Under the pieces are notes generated by a model. It saw only the letters and a list, made by a program, of their open reading frames with translations, was not told the DNA's origin and did not search any database. From contig CABDWT010000016.1 in NCBI GenBank assembly GCA_901456055.1, forward strand, positions 62,001-126,000: a stretch of DNA of 64,000 nucleotides, read 5' to 3'. The translations under genes were made by a program, and so were the position numbers. The stretch's first letter is position 1, and the number at the start of each line of letters is the position of its first letter. Source of the DNA: Phytobacter ursingii. Its GTDB lineage: Bacteria > Pseudomonadota > Gammaproteobacteria > Enterobacterales > Enterobacteriaceae. Positions 21,087 through 31,226 of this stretch are shown here, one piece after another.

Positions 21087-21092
21087 TAGGCG

Positions 21093-21536
21093 ATGTTTAA
21101 CAAAATTCTGGTGGTGTGTGTGGGGAACATTTGCCGTTCCCCCACGGCGGAGCGGCTGCTGAAAAAGTATCAGCCCGCATTGACGGTAGAGTCAGCCGGG
21201 CTGGGAGCGCTGGTAGGTAAAAGCGCGGATGCGGAGGCAGCGCGCGTGGCAGCAAAAAACAATCTGTCCCTTGAAGGGCACTGCGCCCGGCAGATTTCCG
21301 GAAAAATGTGCCGTGATTTCGACCTGATTCTGGTCATGGAAAAACGGCATATCGCCGCACTGTGCGAAATCGCGCCGGAAATGCGCGGCAAAGTGATGCT
21401 GTTTGGTCACTGGGACGATGAACGTGAAATTCCCGATCCATATCGCAAAAGCCGCGACGCCTTTGAGGCCGTTTACACCTTACTTGACCAGTCTGCCCGC
21501 CAGTGGGCGCAGGCACTGAACGCTCAGCAGGGATAA
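21093..21536 (+). CDS. wzb: Wzb, low-molecular-weight protein tyrosine phosphatase
   Basis: The protein has 147 residues. The LMW-PTP P-loop C-X5-R-S appears as VCVGNICRSP (Cys9 nucleophile, Arg15), and the general-acid aspartate lies in EIPDPYRKS. Wzb dephosphorylates the tyrosine-rich tail of Wzc. Phosphorylation cycling of Wzc is needed for colanic acid polymerisation and export. It is cytoplasmic and sits two bases before wzc. Confidence 0.97.
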   Translation: MFNKILVVCVGNICRSPTAERLLKKYQPALTVESAGLGALVGKSADAEAARVAAKNNLSLEGHCARQISGKMCRDFDLILVMEKRHIAALCEIAPEMRGKVMLFGHWDDEREIPDPYRKSRDAFEAVYTLLDQSARQWAQALNAQQG

Positions 21537-21538
21537 CA

Positions 21539-23701
21539 ATGACAGAGAAAACACACCATTCCGCCGCGTCGACGGTGGGAAATGATGAAATCGATGTAGG
21601 GCGATTAATCGGTACAGTCGTCGAGGCTCGCTGGTGGGTGCTGGGGATAACCGGCTTATTTGCCGTGGCCGCTATCGTTTACTGCCTGTTTGCCACGCCA
21701 ATCTACAGCGCGGATGCGCTGGTACAGATTGAGCAGAATACCGGTAATTCCCTGGTGCAGGATATCGGTTCGGCGCTGGCTAACAAACCCCCTGCGTCGG
21801 AAGCGGAAATTCAGTTGATTCAGTCCAGGCTGGTGCTGGGCAAAACCGTCAATGATTTAAATCTGGATATCGCCGTGACCAAAAACACCTTTCCGGTTTT
21901 TGGCGCGGGCTGGGACAGATTGATGGGGCGGCAAGATGATACGGTCAAAGTCACGACGTTCACCCTCCCTAAAGAGATGAAGGATCAGGTCTTCACCCTT
22001 AAGGTGCTGGGGCCGAAACAGTACTCTCTGACCAGCGACGGAGGCTTTAGCGCGCATGGCGAAGTGGGACAACCGTTAAGCAAGGACGGTGTGACCATGG
22101 TGGTTAGCGCTATTCAGGCGGCGAACGACAGTGAATTCACCGTGACGAAATTCTCCACGCTCGGAATGATCAATAACCTGCAAAATAATCTGAGCGTTAC
22201 CGAGAACGGTAAAGATACCGGTGTGCTCAGCCTGACCTATATCGGCGAAGATCGCGATCAGATCCGCGACATTCTTAACAGCATTACCCGCAACTATCTG
22301 CAACAGAACGTTGAGCGTAAATCCGAAGAAGCCGCGAAGAGCCTGGAGTTCCTGAATAAACAATTGCCGGAAGTTCGCGCCAAACTGGACGTGGCCGAAA
22401 ACAAACTCAATACCTATCGCCAGCAGCAAGACTCCGTTGACCTGCCGCTGGAAGCGAAATCGGTGCTCGACTCGATGGTTAACATCGATGCGCAGTTGAA
22501 CGAACTGACCTTTAAAGAGGCGGAGATTTCCAAGCTGTACACCAAAGCGCACCCGGCTTACCGCACACTGCTGGAAAAACGCAAAGCGCTGGAAGATGAA
22601 AAGGCCAAACTCAACACCCGCGTGACGGCAATGCCGAAAACGCAGCAGGAGATTGTCCGCCTGACGCGTGATGTGGAGTCCGGTCAGCAGGTTTATATGC
22701 AGTTGCTGAATAAACAGCAGGAGTTGCGTATTACCGAGGCCAGCACCGTGGGGGATGTACGCATTGTCGATGCGGCCATTACACAGCCTGGAGTACTGAA
22801 ACCGAAAAAAGCGCTGATCATTCTCGGTAGCGTTATCCTGGGGCTGATCCTCTCTGTGGTCGTCGTTCTGCTGCGTTCACTCTTCAATCGTGGTATCGAA
22901 AGCCCGCAGTCGCTGGAAGAGCAGGGGATTAGCGTTTATGCCAGCATTCCGCTGTCGGAGTGGCAAAAAGCGCGCGATACGGTCAAAACCGTCAAGGGCA
23001 GCAAACGTTACAAACAGCGCCAGTTGCTGGCGGTGGGTAACCCGGCGGATCTGGCGATTGAAGCGGTACGCAGCCTGCGCACCAGCCTCCATTTCGCCAT
23101 GATGCAGGCGCCCAATAATGTTCTGATGATGACCGGGGTCAGCCCGTCGATTGGTAAAACGTTCGTCTGTGCCAACCTGGCGGCGGTGATTAGCCAGACC
23201 AATAAACGCGTGCTGATGATCGACTGTGATATGCGCAAAGGCTATACCCACGAACTGCTCGGTACCGATAACGTTAATGGTCTGTCGGACATTCTGGTTG
23301 GCAAGGGCAGTATTGAAAACTGTGCCAAAAAGACCTCCATTGCGAACTTTGATCTGGTGCCGCGTGGGCAGATCCCGCCGAACCCGTCCGAACTCTTAAT
23401 GAGCGAGCGTTTCACGCAGTTGCTGGACTGGGCGAGTAAACATTATGACCTGGTGCTGATTGATACCCCGCCAATCCTGGCAGTGACGGATGCGGCGATC
23501 GTGGGACGCCACGCGGGCACCACACTGATGGTTGCGCGTTATGCGGTGAATACGGTGAAAGAGGTGCAGACCAGTTTGAGCCGCTTTGAGCAAAACGGTA
23601 TTCAGGTCAAAGGCGTCATCCTGAACTCCATTTTCCGCCGTGCCACCGGCTATCAGGATTACGGCTATTACGAATATGAATACAAGTCTGATAGCAAATA
23701 A
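21539..23701 (+). CDS. wzc: Wzc, tyrosine autokinase / polysaccharide co-polymerase
   Basis: The protein has 720 residues from MTEKTHHSAAS, the E. coli length; an in-frame start 12 codons upstream lies inside wzb and is not needed. Order: Wzz domain with TM1 (about 30-50), long periplasmic coiled-coil region, TM2 (about 425-450), then the cytoplasmic BY-kinase with Walker A GVSPSIGKTFV, Walker A' VLMIDCDMRKG and Walker B LVLIDTPP. The C-terminal tyrosine cluster YQDYGYYEYEYKS is the autophosphorylation tail acted on by Wzb. It regulates chain length and export of colanic acid together with Wza. Confidence 0.97.
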   Translation: MTEKTHHSAASTVGNDEIDVGRLIGTVVEARWWVLGITGLFAVAAIVYCLFATPIYSADALVQIEQNTGNSLVQDIGSALANKPPASEAEIQLIQSRLVLGKTVNDLNLDIAVTKNTFPVFGAGWDRLMGRQDDTVKVTTFTLPKEMKDQVFTLKVLGPKQYSLTSDGGFSAHGEVGQPLSKDGVTMVVSAIQAANDSEFTVTKFSTLGMINNLQNNLSVTENGKDTGVLSLTYIGEDRDQIRDILNSITRNYLQQNVERKSEEAAKSLEFLNKQLPEVRAKLDVAENKLNTYRQQQDSVDLPLEAKSVLDSMVNIDAQLNELTFKEAEISKLYTKAHPAYRTLLEKRKALEDEKAKLNTRVTAMPKTQQEIVRLTRDVESGQQVYMQLLNKQQELRITEASTVGDVRIVDAAITQPGVLKPKKALIILGSVILGLILSVVVVLLRSLFNRGIESPQSLEEQGISVYASIPLSEWQKARDTVKTVKGSKRYKQRQLLAVGNPADLAIEAVRSLRTSLHFAMMQAPNNVLMMTGVSPSIGKTFVCANLAAVISQTNKRVLMIDCDMRKGYTHELLGTDNVNGLSDILVGKGSIENCAKKTSIANFDLVPRGQIPPNPSELLMSERFTQLLDWASKHYDLVLIDTPPILAVTDAAIVGRHAGTTLMVARYAVNTVKEVQTSLSRFEQNGIQVKGVILNSIFRRATGYQDYGYYEYEYKSDSK

Positions 23702-23708
23702 CGTTTAA

Positions 23709-23884
23709 CCCTTACCCCTCACCCCGTCCCTCTCCCCACAGGGGAGAGGGTAAAAGCGCAGGCGCTTGTAAATGGACTCAACCGTTTCCTTACCCCACCG
23801 GGGAGAGGGGAAAAGAGTGCCCTCGCTTGCACATGGGCGCACAGCGTTCCCTCGCCCCTCAAGGGAGAGGGTGAGGGTGAGAGG
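23709..23884. repeat. GC-rich palindromic repeat cluster between wzc and wcaA
   Basis: The 207-base gap holds a 10-bp perfect hairpin, CCCTCTCCCC (23728-23737) / GGGGAGAGGG (23741-23750), a weaker central copy near 23791-23811 and an inverted right end (about 23849-23884) containing GGGAGAGGGTGAGGGTGAGA. The left end (TTACCCCTCACCCC) and right end are inverted relative to each other, so the whole reads as a MITE-like or REP-like unit of about 175 bases. Related shorter units occur at 35944-36002 and 38915-38962. Confidence 0.65.
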
Positions 23885-23908
23885 AAAATTGATCAATCGG
23901 GGAAGAAA

Positions 23909-24751
23909 ATGACCACAGAACGTCCGTTAATCTCGATCTATATGCCGACATGGAACCGTCAACAATTGGCTATTCGCGCTATCAAATCGGTGTTGCGTCA
24001 GGATTACACCCACTGGGAATTGATCATTGTAGACGACTGCTCAACGGCCTTTGAGCAACTCCAGGGTTATGTGGCCGAATTGAATGACCCGCGTGTGACC
24101 TATACCCGTAACGCGTTTAATTCCGGCGCCTGCGCGGTGCGCAATCAGGCCATCCTGCAGGCGAAAGGCGAGTTTATTACCGGTATCGATGACGACGATG
24201 AATGGACGCCGGACCGCCTGTCTGTATTTCTGGAACATAAACACCATCTGGTATCGCGGGCTTTTCTCTATGCCAACGACTATGTCTGCCAGGGCGAAGT
24301 CTATTCACAACCGACCAGCTTACCGCTTTACCCAAAGTCGCCGTTTTCCCGCAAGTTGTTCTACAAACGCAACATTGTAGGTAACCAGGTGTTCAGTTGG
24401 TCCTGGCGCTTTAAGGAGTGCCTGTTCGATACGCAGTTGAAAGCGGCACAGGACTACGACATTTTTTTGCGCATGGTGGAGCAGTATGGCGAGCCGTGGA
24501 AAATTGAAAAAGCGACGCAAATTCTGCACATCAATCACGGTGAAATGCAGATTACCTCGTCGCCGAAAAAATTCTCGGGCTACTTCCATTTCTACCGGAA
24601 ACACAAAGCTAAATTTGACCGCGCCAGCAAGAAATATCAGCTGTTCACGCTCTACCAGATCCGCAATAAGCGCATGAACTGGCGCACGTTGCTGACGCTT
24701 TTCTCGGTGCGCAATGGCAAGCGTCTGGCTGATGGTTTGCGAGGCAAATGA
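23909..24751 (+). CDS. wcaA: WcaA, colanic acid GT2 glycosyltransferase
   Basis: The protein has 280 residues (279 in E. coli). The GT2 GT-A fold is shown by LISIYMPTWNRQQLAIRAIKS, the first acidic motif VDDCSTAFEQ and the metal-binding DDDDEWTPDR. It adds one sugar of the colanic acid repeat unit on the undecaprenyl carrier at the cytoplasmic face; the exact linkage is not readable from sequence. The ATG has GGGGAAG just upstream. The stop overlaps wcaB by four bases (ATGA). Confidence 0.96.
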   Translation: MTTERPLISIYMPTWNRQQLAIRAIKSVLRQDYTHWELIIVDDCSTAFEQLQGYVAELNDPRVTYTRNAFNSGACAVRNQAILQAKGEFITGIDDDDEWTPDRLSVFLEHKHHLVSRAFLYANDYVCQGEVYSQPTSLPLYPKSPFSRKLFYKRNIVGNQVFSWSWRFKECLFDTQLKAAQDYDIFLRMVEQYGEPWKIEKATQILHINHGEMQITSSPKKFSGYFHFYRKHKAKFDRASKKYQLFTLYQIRNKRMNWRTLLTLFSVRNGKRLADGLRGK

Positions 24752-25242
24752 TGCGACTGGAAGATTTTCGCGCTAATCAATGGAGTTTGCGCCCGTGCTG
24801 CATGGTCGCGGCCTATCGCGTCGCCCATTTTTGCTCCGTATGGCGCAAGAAAAATGTGCTCAACAATCTGTGGGCGGCGCCCGTGCTAGTGGTTTACCGC
24901 TTTATAACGGAATGTCTGTTTGGCTATGAGATCCAGGCGGCGGCGACCATTGGCCGTCGTTTCACCATTCATCATGGCTACGCCGTGGTCATTAATAAGC
25001 ATGTGGTCGCGGGGGATGATTTCACCATTCGCCATGGTGTGACCATTGGCAATCGTGGCGCAGACAATCTGGCCTGTCCGGTTATCGGCAACAACGTTGA
25101 ACTCGGGGCCAACGTGGTCTTGCTGGGTGATATCACCATTGGCAATAACGTCATGGTTGGCGCAGGCAGCGTTGTGCTCGACAGCGTGCCGGATAATGCG
25201 CTGGTGGTGGGTGAAAAAGCGCGGGTGAAGGCAATCAAATGA
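24748..25242 (+). CDS. wcaB: WcaB, colanic acid O-acetyltransferase (left-handed beta-helix)
   Basis: The protein has 164 residues (162 in E. coli). Isoleucine-rich hexapeptide repeats (IGRRFTIHHGYAVVINKHVV, IGNNVELGANVVLLGDITIG) and the catalytic-type histidine in HHGYAVV resemble serine acetyltransferases. It probably adds one of the O-acetyl groups of the colanic acid repeat unit from acetyl-CoA. It is coupled by ATGA overlaps both to wcaA upstream and to wcaC downstream. Confidence 0.94.
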   Translation: MMRLEDFRANQWSLRPCCMVAAYRVAHFCSVWRKKNVLNNLWAAPVLVVYRFITECLFGYEIQAAATIGRRFTIHHGYAVVINKHVVAGDDFTIRHGVTIGNRGADNLACPVIGNNVELGANVVLLGDITIGNNVMVGAGSVVLDSVPDNALVVGEKARVKAIK

Positions 25243-26456
25243 ACATATTACAATTTAACGTTCGCCTCGCAGAAGGCGGCGCGGCAGGTGTCGCGCTGGA
25301 TTTACACCAGCGCGCGCTGCAACAGGGCATGCATTCACGCTTTGTTTACGGCTACGGGAAAGGCGGCAAGAAAAGCGTCAGCCATGACCAGTATCCCAAT
25401 GTGTTTAAACAGACGCCGCGTCTGACCTCAATGGCAAACCTGGCGCTGTTTCGCCTGTTTAACCGCGATGTCTTTGGCAATCTCAATAATCTCTATCGCA
25501 GCGTCAGCCGCACCAAAGGGCCGGTGGTGCTGCACTTTCACGTGATGCACAGCTACTGGCTGAACCTGAAAGACCTGGTGGCGTTCTGCCAGAGACTGAA
25601 AGCGCATAAGCCTGATGTGACCTTTGTCTGGACGCTGCATGATCACTGGAGCGTCACCGGGCGTTGCGCATTCACTGATGGCTGTGAAGGCTGGAAACAG
25701 GGATGCAAAAAGTGCCCGACGCTGACGAACTATCCGCCGGTGAAAGTGGATCGCGCGCAGCAACTGGTGGATGAGAAACGCCGTTTGTTTAGCGAGATGA
25801 TGGCGCTGGGCTGCCAGTTTATTTCCCCCAGTCAGCATGTGGCCGACGCATTCAATAGCCTGTACGGCGCGGGTCGTTGCCGCATTATCAATAATGGTAT
25901 TGATGTAGCGACCGAAGCCATTCTTGCGGATTTGTCCCCGGTTACCGTCACCCATGGTCGACCGAAAATCGCCGTGGTGGCCCACGATTTGCGCTATGAC
26001 GGTAAAACTCATCAACAACTTGTTCGTGACGTGATGGCGCTGGGCGAGCGCGTTGAACTGCATACCTTTGGCAAGTTTTCACCCTTTGAAGGACCAAACG
26101 TAGTCAACCACGGTTTTCTGACCGATAAGCGTCAGCTTATGAGCGAACTCAACCAGATGGATGCGCTGCTCTTTACCTCACGCGTGGACAACTATCCGCT
26201 GATTTTGTGTGAAGCGCTTTCCATCGGCGTACCGGTTATCGCCACGCACAGCGATGCCGCGCGTGAAGTTCTGGAGAAGTCGGGCGGCAAGACCTTTAGT
26301 GAAGCGGAAGTTGTGCCGCTGGTGCAACTGCATAAAGCCGATATCGCACAGGCCGTGTTTGGCACATCGCTGGATGCGTTTCGGGCGCGCAGCCGTCGCG
26401 CATATAGCGGGCAACAGATGCTGGAGGAATATGTCTCATTCTATCAGGGTCTGTAG
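25239..26456 (+). CDS. wcaC: WcaC, colanic acid glycosyltransferase (GT4-like)
   Basis: The protein has 405 residues, the family length. A GT-B-fold glycosyltransferase, with the N-terminal donor/acceptor domain beginning MNILQFNVRLAEGGAAGVAL and the C-terminal GT4 motif around SRVDNYPLILCEALSIGVPV (the E-X7-E-like region, about residues 310-335). It acts at the cytoplasmic membrane in colanic acid repeat assembly. The start overlaps wcaB; the 3' end overlaps wcaD by 26 bases. Confidence 0.95.
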   Translation: MNILQFNVRLAEGGAAGVALDLHQRALQQGMHSRFVYGYGKGGKKSVSHDQYPNVFKQTPRLTSMANLALFRLFNRDVFGNLNNLYRSVSRTKGPVVLHFHVMHSYWLNLKDLVAFCQRLKAHKPDVTFVWTLHDHWSVTGRCAFTDGCEGWKQGCKKCPTLTNYPPVKVDRAQQLVDEKRRLFSEMMALGCQFISPSQHVADAFNSLYGAGRCRIINNGIDVATEAILADLSPVTVTHGRPKIAVVAHDLRYDGKTHQQLVRDVMALGERVELHTFGKFSPFEGPNVVNHGFLTDKRQLMSELNQMDALLFTSRVDNYPLILCEALSIGVPVIATHSDAAREVLEKSGGKTFSEAEVVPLVQLHKADIAQAVFGTSLDAFRARSRRAYSGQQMLEEYVSFYQGL

Positions 26457-27651
26457 TTATCTCCTGCTGCCGCTGATTTACCTGCTGGTTAACGTGAAAA
26501 TTTTCCAGCTTGGCGAAAGCTTTCCGATAACTATCGTTACGTTCTTACCGCTGTTGCTGTTGCTCTATGTGGAAAAAATCAATCTGAAAAAGTTGATGAT
26601 TGCCCTGGGCACCGGTGCCGGATTGACGCTGTTTAATTACATTTTTGGTCAGTCACTGAACGCCAGTAAGTATGTGACGTCAACGATGCTGTTTGTTTAT
26701 ATCGTTATCATCATCGGCATGGTATGGAGTATTCGCTTCAAAACGGTTTCGCCGCATAACTACCGCAAAATACTTCGCTTCTTTTATGTAGTGGTTGCAT
26801 TGGTGGTGATGCTGGCGGCAGCGGAAATGGCGCAAATTATTCTCTCTGGCGGCAGCAGTCTCATGGAGATAATTTCGAAATATCTGATTTACAGTAACAG
26901 CTACGTACTGAATTTTATCAAATTTGGTGGTAAGAGGACGACGGCGCTCTATTTCGAACCGGCATTCTTCGCCCTGGCATTAATCTCAATTTGGCTCAGC
27001 ATCAAACAGTTTGGTATCAAAACGCCGAAGACAGATGCTATGATTCTGACAGGGATAGTTCTTTCGGGATCGTTTTCAGGGGTAATGACATTTATCCTTT
27101 TTTATCTACTGGAATGGGCATTTCAGTATTTAAACAAGGAAGCGATACGCAAGAAATTGCCGCTGGCAATTATTTCACTGGCGGTATTTGTTGTCGGGGT
27201 GGTGTTCGCCTTTCCTTATATTGCGGAACGTCTCGGTGATTTAGGAACAGAAGGCTCCTCCTCTTATTATCGCATTATCGGACCGCTGGCGATGGTGGGA
27301 TATTCCCTGACAAACATTGATGGTGTTGTAAGATTTGGCTCACTTTACGAATATGTTGCATCATTCGGAATCTTTAACGGTGCAGATGTCGGCAAAACCA
27401 TAGACAATGGCTTGTATCTGTTAATTATCTATTTTTCATGGTTTGCCGTATTACTGACCGGTTGGTATTTGTTCAAAGTCGCAAGAATGACTGTCAATGC
27501 GTTTGGTAATAATCAGAATTTTCGTGTTCAGCTTTATCTGTTCGCTCCTATATCGTGGTTTTTTACGGGATCGATCTTTAGCCCTGAATACGCATTTTTA
27601 ATTGTTTGCCCGTTTATTTTCCGCAAGGCGTTAAATATTTCGAGCATATGA
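26431..27651 (+). CDS. wcaD: WcaD, colanic acid polymerase (Wzy-type)
   Basis: The protein has 406 residues from [20 protein letters not shown], matching the E. coli start; GGAGGAAT directly precedes the ATG. The frame is open further upstream through wcaC but that part is not coding. About ten TM helices and a large periplasmic loop near residues 260-320 ([18 protein letters not shown]) fit a Wzy-like polymerase that joins colanic acid repeat units in the periplasm. Overlap with wcaC by 26 bases implies translational coupling. Confidence 0.95.
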   Translation: MSHSIRVCSYLLLPLIYLLVNVKIFQLGESFPITIVTFLPLLLLLYVEKINLKKLMIALGTGAGLTLFNYIFGQSLNASKYVTSTMLFVYIVIIIGMVWSIRFKTVSPHNYRKILRFFYVVVALVVMLAAAEMAQIILSGGSSLMEIISKYLIYSNSYVLNFIKFGGKRTTALYFEPAFFALALISIWLSIKQFGIKTPKTDAMILTGIVLSGSFSGVMTFILFYLLEWAFQYLNKEAIRKKLPLAIISLAVFVVGVVFAFPYIAERLGDLGTEGSSSYYRIIGPLAMVGYSLTNIDGVVRFGSLYEYVASFGIFNGADVGKTIDNGLYLLIIYFSWFAVLLTGWYLFKVARMTVNAFGNNQNFRVQLYLFAPISWFFTGSIFSPEYAFLIVCPFIFRKALNISSI

Positions 27652-27664
27652 CGAGGTGGGTCAC

Positions 27665-28411
27665 ATGTTACTAAGCGTTATTACTGTTGCGTTTCGTAAT
27701 TATGAAGGCGTGATGAAAACCTGGAAATCGCTGGCCCATCTGGCACAGGCGCAGGATATCGCATTCGAGTGGATTGTTGTGGACGGCGGTTCTGCTGACG
27801 GTACCGCAGAGTTTCTGGAAAATCTCAACGGCCAGTACCACTTACGTTACGTCAGCGAGAGAGATAACGGCATCTATGATGCGATGAATAAAGGCATCAG
27901 CATGGCCAATGGCCGCTTCGCGTTATTCCTCAATTCAGGTGATATCCTGCATCCGGAAAGCGTTGAAGTTATCCGCCAGTTGGCACAAGAACGTGACAAT
28001 GCAATGTACATTGGCGATGCCTTATTAGATTTCGGCGATGGTACAAAAATACGCCGTAGTGCAAAACGCGGCTGGTATATTTATCACAGCTTACCCGCCA
28101 GTCATCAGGCCATATTCTTCCCGATGAGTGGCCTGAAAACCTACCCCTACGATTTACAATATAAAGTCTCTTCCGATTACGCGCTGGCAGCCAGAATGTT
28201 CAAAGCAGGCTTTCGCTTCAAACGCCTGCACGGTCTGGTATCCGAATTTTCTATGGGTGGCGTATCTACGTCGAATAACCTTGAATTATGTCGGGATGCT
28301 CGCAACGTCCAACGAAAAATATTACATGTGCCGGGTTTCTGGGCGGAATTATCGTATCTGTTACGCCTGCGCACTACCGGCAAAGCGAAAGCCTTATATA
28401 ACAAAGCGTAA
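27665..28411 (+). CDS. wcaE: WcaE, colanic acid GT2 glycosyltransferase
   Basis: The protein has 248 residues from [20 protein letters not shown], the E. coli length; GAGGTGGG precedes the ATG, whereas an in-frame GTG three codons upstream is less well placed. GT-A fold motifs: [10 protein letters not shown] and the nucleotide/metal region [20 protein letters not shown] with FLNSGD. It transfers one sugar in colanic acid repeat-unit synthesis. It follows wcaD by 13 bases and is separated from wcaF by 146 bases containing an ERIC element. Confidence 0.95.
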   Translation: MLLSVITVAFRNYEGVMKTWKSLAHLAQAQDIAFEWIVVDGGSADGTAEFLENLNGQYHLRYVSERDNGIYDAMNKGISMANGRFALFLNSGDILHPESVEVIRQLAQERDNAMYIGDALLDFGDGTKIRRSAKRGWYIYHSLPASHQAIFFPMSGLKTYPYDLQYKVSSDYALAARMFKAGFRFKRLHGLVSEFSMGGVSTSNNLELCRDARNVQRKILHVPGFWAELSYLLRLRTTGKAKALYNKA

Positions 28412-28421
28412 TGTTAATGCC

Positions 28422-28535
28422 CTGAATAATTCGAGTTGCGGAAAGGCGGTAAGTCAGATAATTCCGATGAGCTGACTTACGTAAGTGATGCAGATAAACG
28501 AATGCAGTCAACGCAACGGCAGCTTGAAGAATAAA
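28422..28535. repeat. ERIC (enterobacterial repetitive intergenic consensus) element, degenerate
   Basis: Its left end, AATAATTCGAGTTGC followed by GAAAGGCGG, is the reverse complement of the ERIC end CCGCCTTCCTGCAACTCGAATTATT, with one or two changes. The middle holds the palindromic core GAGCTGACTTACGTAAGTGA, close to the ERIC core. The right end GCAACGGCAGCTTGAAGAAT mirrors the ACTTCAAGTTGC terminus. It occupies almost the whole wcaE-wcaF gap and, being transcribed, would fold into a long hairpin in the mRNA. Confidence 0.8.
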
Positions 28536-28557
28536 GGGCAACGTATAAGGAAACACG

Positions 28558-29106
28558 ATGCAAGACTTACAAGGATTCTCCGTGCCGAAAGGCTTTCGGG
28601 GCGGGAGTGCTATTAAGGTTCAATTGTGGTGGGCGGTGCAGTCGACATTATTTGCCTGGTCGCCACAAATTATGTATCGCTGGCGTGCCTTTCTGCTGCG
28701 TTTATTCGGTGCAAAAATCGGAAAAAACGTAGTGATCCGTCCGTCAGTGAAAATAACGTATCCATGGAAATTAACGCTGGGTGATTATAGCTGGGTTGGC
28801 GATGACGCTGTTTTATATACCCTGGGCGATATCTCAATCGGCGCTAATTCTGTGATTTCGCAGAAATGTTATTTGTGTACCGGCAGTCACGATTTTATGA
28901 GCGCGCACTTTGATATTACCGCGTCGCCCATCGTGATTGGCGATAAATGCTGGCTGGCAACGGATGTTTTTGTTGCTCCCGGCGTGCGTATTGGTGACGG
29001 AACGGTTGTCGGTGCGCGCAGCAGTGTTTTTAAGACGCTTCCGGCAAATGCAGTTTGCCGTGGCAACCCCGCAGTGGTAACGCGCGAACGCGTAAAAACT
29101 GAATAA
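28558..29106 (+). CDS. wcaF: WcaF, colanic acid O-acetyltransferase
   Basis: The protein has 182 residues, the E. coli length. Hexapeptide-repeat left-handed beta-helix (IGKNVVIRPSVKITYPWKLT, IGANSVISQKCYL, VFVAPGVRIGDGTVVGARSS) with the histidine in TGSHDFMSAHF typical of maltose/galactoside acetyltransferase-like enzymes. It likely acetylates a sugar of the colanic acid repeat unit. AAGGAAACACG precedes the ATG. It follows the ERIC element and is 28 bases before gmd. Confidence 0.95.
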   Translation: MQDLQGFSVPKGFRGGSAIKVQLWWAVQSTLFAWSPQIMYRWRAFLLRLFGAKIGKNVVIRPSVKITYPWKLTLGDYSWVGDDAVLYTLGDISIGANSVISQKCYLCTGSHDFMSAHFDITASPIVIGDKCWLATDVFVAPGVRIGDGTVVGARSSVFKTLPANAVCRGNPAVVTRERVKTE

Positions 29107-29134
29107 CTTCTGATAAGTAATAGAGGAATAAAAT

Positions 29135-30256
29135 ATGTCTAAAGTCGCTCTCATCACCGGCGTTACCGGGCAAGATGGCTCTTATCTGGCAGAACTGCTT
29201 CTGGAAAAGGGTTATGAAGTTCATGGCATCAAGCGTCGTGCCTCTTCATTCAACACTGAGCGTGTGGACCATATTTATCAGGATCCGCACACCAGCAACC
29301 CGAAATTCCACCTTCACTATGGCGATCTGACGGATACCTCTAACCTGACCCGTATTCTGCAGGAAGTGCGGCCGGATGAGGTTTATAACCTTGGGGCGAT
29401 GAGCCATGTCGCGGTCTCTTTTGAATCGCCAGAATACACCGCCGATGTGGATGCGATGGGCACATTGCGTCTGCTGGAGGCCATCCGCTTCCTGGGCCTT
29501 GAAAAGAAAACGCGTTTTTACCAGGCCTCTACCTCTGAGCTGTATGGCCTGGTCCAGGAAATCCCGCAGAAAGAGACCACGCCATTCTACCCACGTTCTC
29601 CGTATGCTGTCGCCAAACTGTACGCTTACTGGATCACCGTAAACTACCGTGAATCCTATGGCATGTACGCCTGCAACGGCATCCTGTTTAACCACGAGTC
29701 TCCGCGCCGTGGCGAAACCTTCGTAACCCGCAAAATTACCCGCGCCATTGCCAACATCGCTCAGGGGCTCGAGTCTTGCCTCTACCTTGGCAACATGGAT
29801 TCTCTGCGTGACTGGGGCCATGCGAAAGATTACGTGAAGATGCAGTGGATGATGCTGCAGCAGGACCATCCGGAAGACTTCGTTATCGCCACCGGCGTGC
29901 AGTATTCCGTGCGTCAGTTTGTGGAAATGGCGGCGGCGCAGCTGGGTATCAAACTTCGCTTCGAAGGCAAGGGTGTGGAAGAGAAGGGGATTGTTGTCTC
30001 CGTCACCGGCCATGACGCGCCAGGCGTGAAACCGGGCGATGTCATTGTTGCCGTTGACCCGCGTTACTTCCGTCCGGCAGAAGTGGAAACTCTGCTCGGC
30101 GATCCGACCAAAGCACACGAGAAACTGGGCTGGAAACCGGAAACTACGCTGCAGGAGATGGTCTCTGAGATGGTAGCCAAAGATCTTGAAGCGGCGAAAA
30201 AACATTCGCTGTTGAAAGCTCACGGTTACGAGGTTGCCATCGCGCTGGAGTCCTGA
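29135..30256 (+). CDS. gmd: GDP-mannose 4,6-dehydratase
   Basis: The protein has 373 residues. It is an extended SDR enzyme that makes GDP-4-keto-6-deoxy-D-mannose from GDP-mannose, the first step to GDP-L-fucose. The NADP-binding motif [13 protein letters not shown] is at 9-21, the catalytic Thr133 and Glu135 are in ASTSELYG, and Tyr157-X3-Lys161 is in [12 protein letters not shown]. The nucleotide-binding [15 protein letters not shown] is intact. fcl follows after two bases; ManC and ManB downstream supply its substrate. Confidence 0.98.
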   Translation: MSKVALITGVTGQDGSYLAELLLEKGYEVHGIKRRASSFNTERVDHIYQDPHTSNPKFHLHYGDLTDTSNLTRILQEVRPDEVYNLGAMSHVAVSFESPEYTADVDAMGTLRLLEAIRFLGLEKKTRFYQASTSELYGLVQEIPQKETTPFYPRSPYAVAKLYAYWITVNYRESYGMYACNGILFNHESPRRGETFVTRKITRAIANIAQGLESCLYLGNMDSLRDWGHAKDYVKMQWMMLQQDHPEDFVIATGVQYSVRQFVEMAAAQLGIKLRFEGKGVEEKGIVVSVTGHDAPGVKPGDVIVAVDPRYFRPAEVETLLGDPTKAHEKLGWKPETTLQEMVSEMVAKDLEAAKKHSLLKAHGYEVAIALES

Positions 30257-30258
30257 GA

Positions 30259-31224
30259 ATGACGAAACAACGTATCTTTGTCGCGGGTCACCGCGGCATG
30301 GTCGGGTCGGCCATCGTAAGACTGCTGTCGCAACGTGAAGACGTAGAACTGGTACTGCGTAACCGCGACGAGCTGAACCTGTTGGATTCTGCGCAGGTGC
30401 AGGCGTTCTTTGCCAGCGAACGTATCGACCAGGTCTATCTGGCGGCGGCGAAAGTAGGTGGCATTGTCGCCAATAACACCTACCCGGCAGATTTCATCTA
30501 CGAGAACATGATGATTGAGTGCAACATCATTCACGCGGCGCATTTGCATGACGTGAACAAGCTGTTGTTCCTCGGTTCATCCTGTATTTACCCGAAGCTG
30601 GCGCACCAGCCGATGGCGGAAAGTGAGCTTCTTCAGGGGACGCTGGAGGCGACTAACGAACCGTATGCGATTGCCAAAATCGCCGGTATCAAACTGTGCG
30701 AGTCCTACAACCGCCAGTACAACCGTGATTATCGCTCGGTGATGCCGACTAACCTGTACGGGCCGAATGACAACTTCCACCCGAGCAACTCCCACGTGAT
30801 CCCGGCATTGCTCCGTCGCTTTCATGAAGCCACGCTCAGCAATGCGCCTGACGTCGTGGTATGGGGCAGCGGCACGCCGATGCGCGAGTTCCTCCACGTG
30901 GATGACATGGCGGCAGCCAGCATTCATGTGATGGAGCTGGATCGCGAAGTGTGGCAGGAGAATACCGAACCGATGCTGTCGCACATTAATGTCGGCACCG
31001 GGCTGGATTGCACGATCCGTGAACTGGCGCAAACGGTCGCTCAGGTCGTGGGCTACAAAGGTCGGGTGGTCTTTGACGCCACTAAGCCGGATGGTACGCC
31101 ACGCAAACTGCTGGATGTCTCCCGCCTGCATGCGCTTGGCTGGTATCACGAGATCTCGCTGGAGCAGGGGCTGGCAAGCACCTACCAGTGGTTCCTCGAA
31201 AATCAGCAACGGTTCAGGGGGTAA
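30259..31224 (+). CDS. fcl: GDP-L-fucose synthase
   Basis: The protein has 321 residues (WcaG/Fcl). It is a bifunctional 3,5-epimerase/4-reductase turning GDP-4-keto-6-deoxymannose into GDP-L-fucose with NADPH. The Rossmann motif GHRGMVGSA is at 10-18, Ser107 and Cys109 are in LGSSCIYP, and Tyr136-X3-Lys140 is in [10 protein letters not shown], with the same numbering as E. coli. It is in the colanic acid operon between gmd and gmm. Confidence 0.98.
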   Translation: MTKQRIFVAGHRGMVGSAIVRLLSQREDVELVLRNRDELNLLDSAQVQAFFASERIDQVYLAAAKVGGIVANNTYPADFIYENMMIECNIIHAAHLHDVNKLLFLGSSCIYPKLAHQPMAESELLQGTLEATNEPYAIAKIAGIKLCESYNRQYNRDYRSVMPTNLYGPNDNFHPSNSHVIPALLRRFHEATLSNAPDVVVWGSGTPMREFLHVDDMAAASIHVMELDREVWQENTEPMLSHINVGTGLDCTIRELAQTVAQVVGYKGRVVFDATKPDGTPRKLLDVSRLHALGWYHEISLEQGLASTYQWFLENQQRFRG

Positions 31225-31226
31225 GC

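Noticed and set aside
23728-23880. Possible CRISPR array from repeated GGGAGAGGG motifs
   Set aside because: The motifs are inverted rather than direct, spacing is irregular, there are only three copies, and no cas genes are nearby.
29246-30223. A 325-codon open frame on the minus strand opposite gmd
   Set aside because: Another shadow frame from biased codon use; gmd is intact and no signal supports antisense coding.
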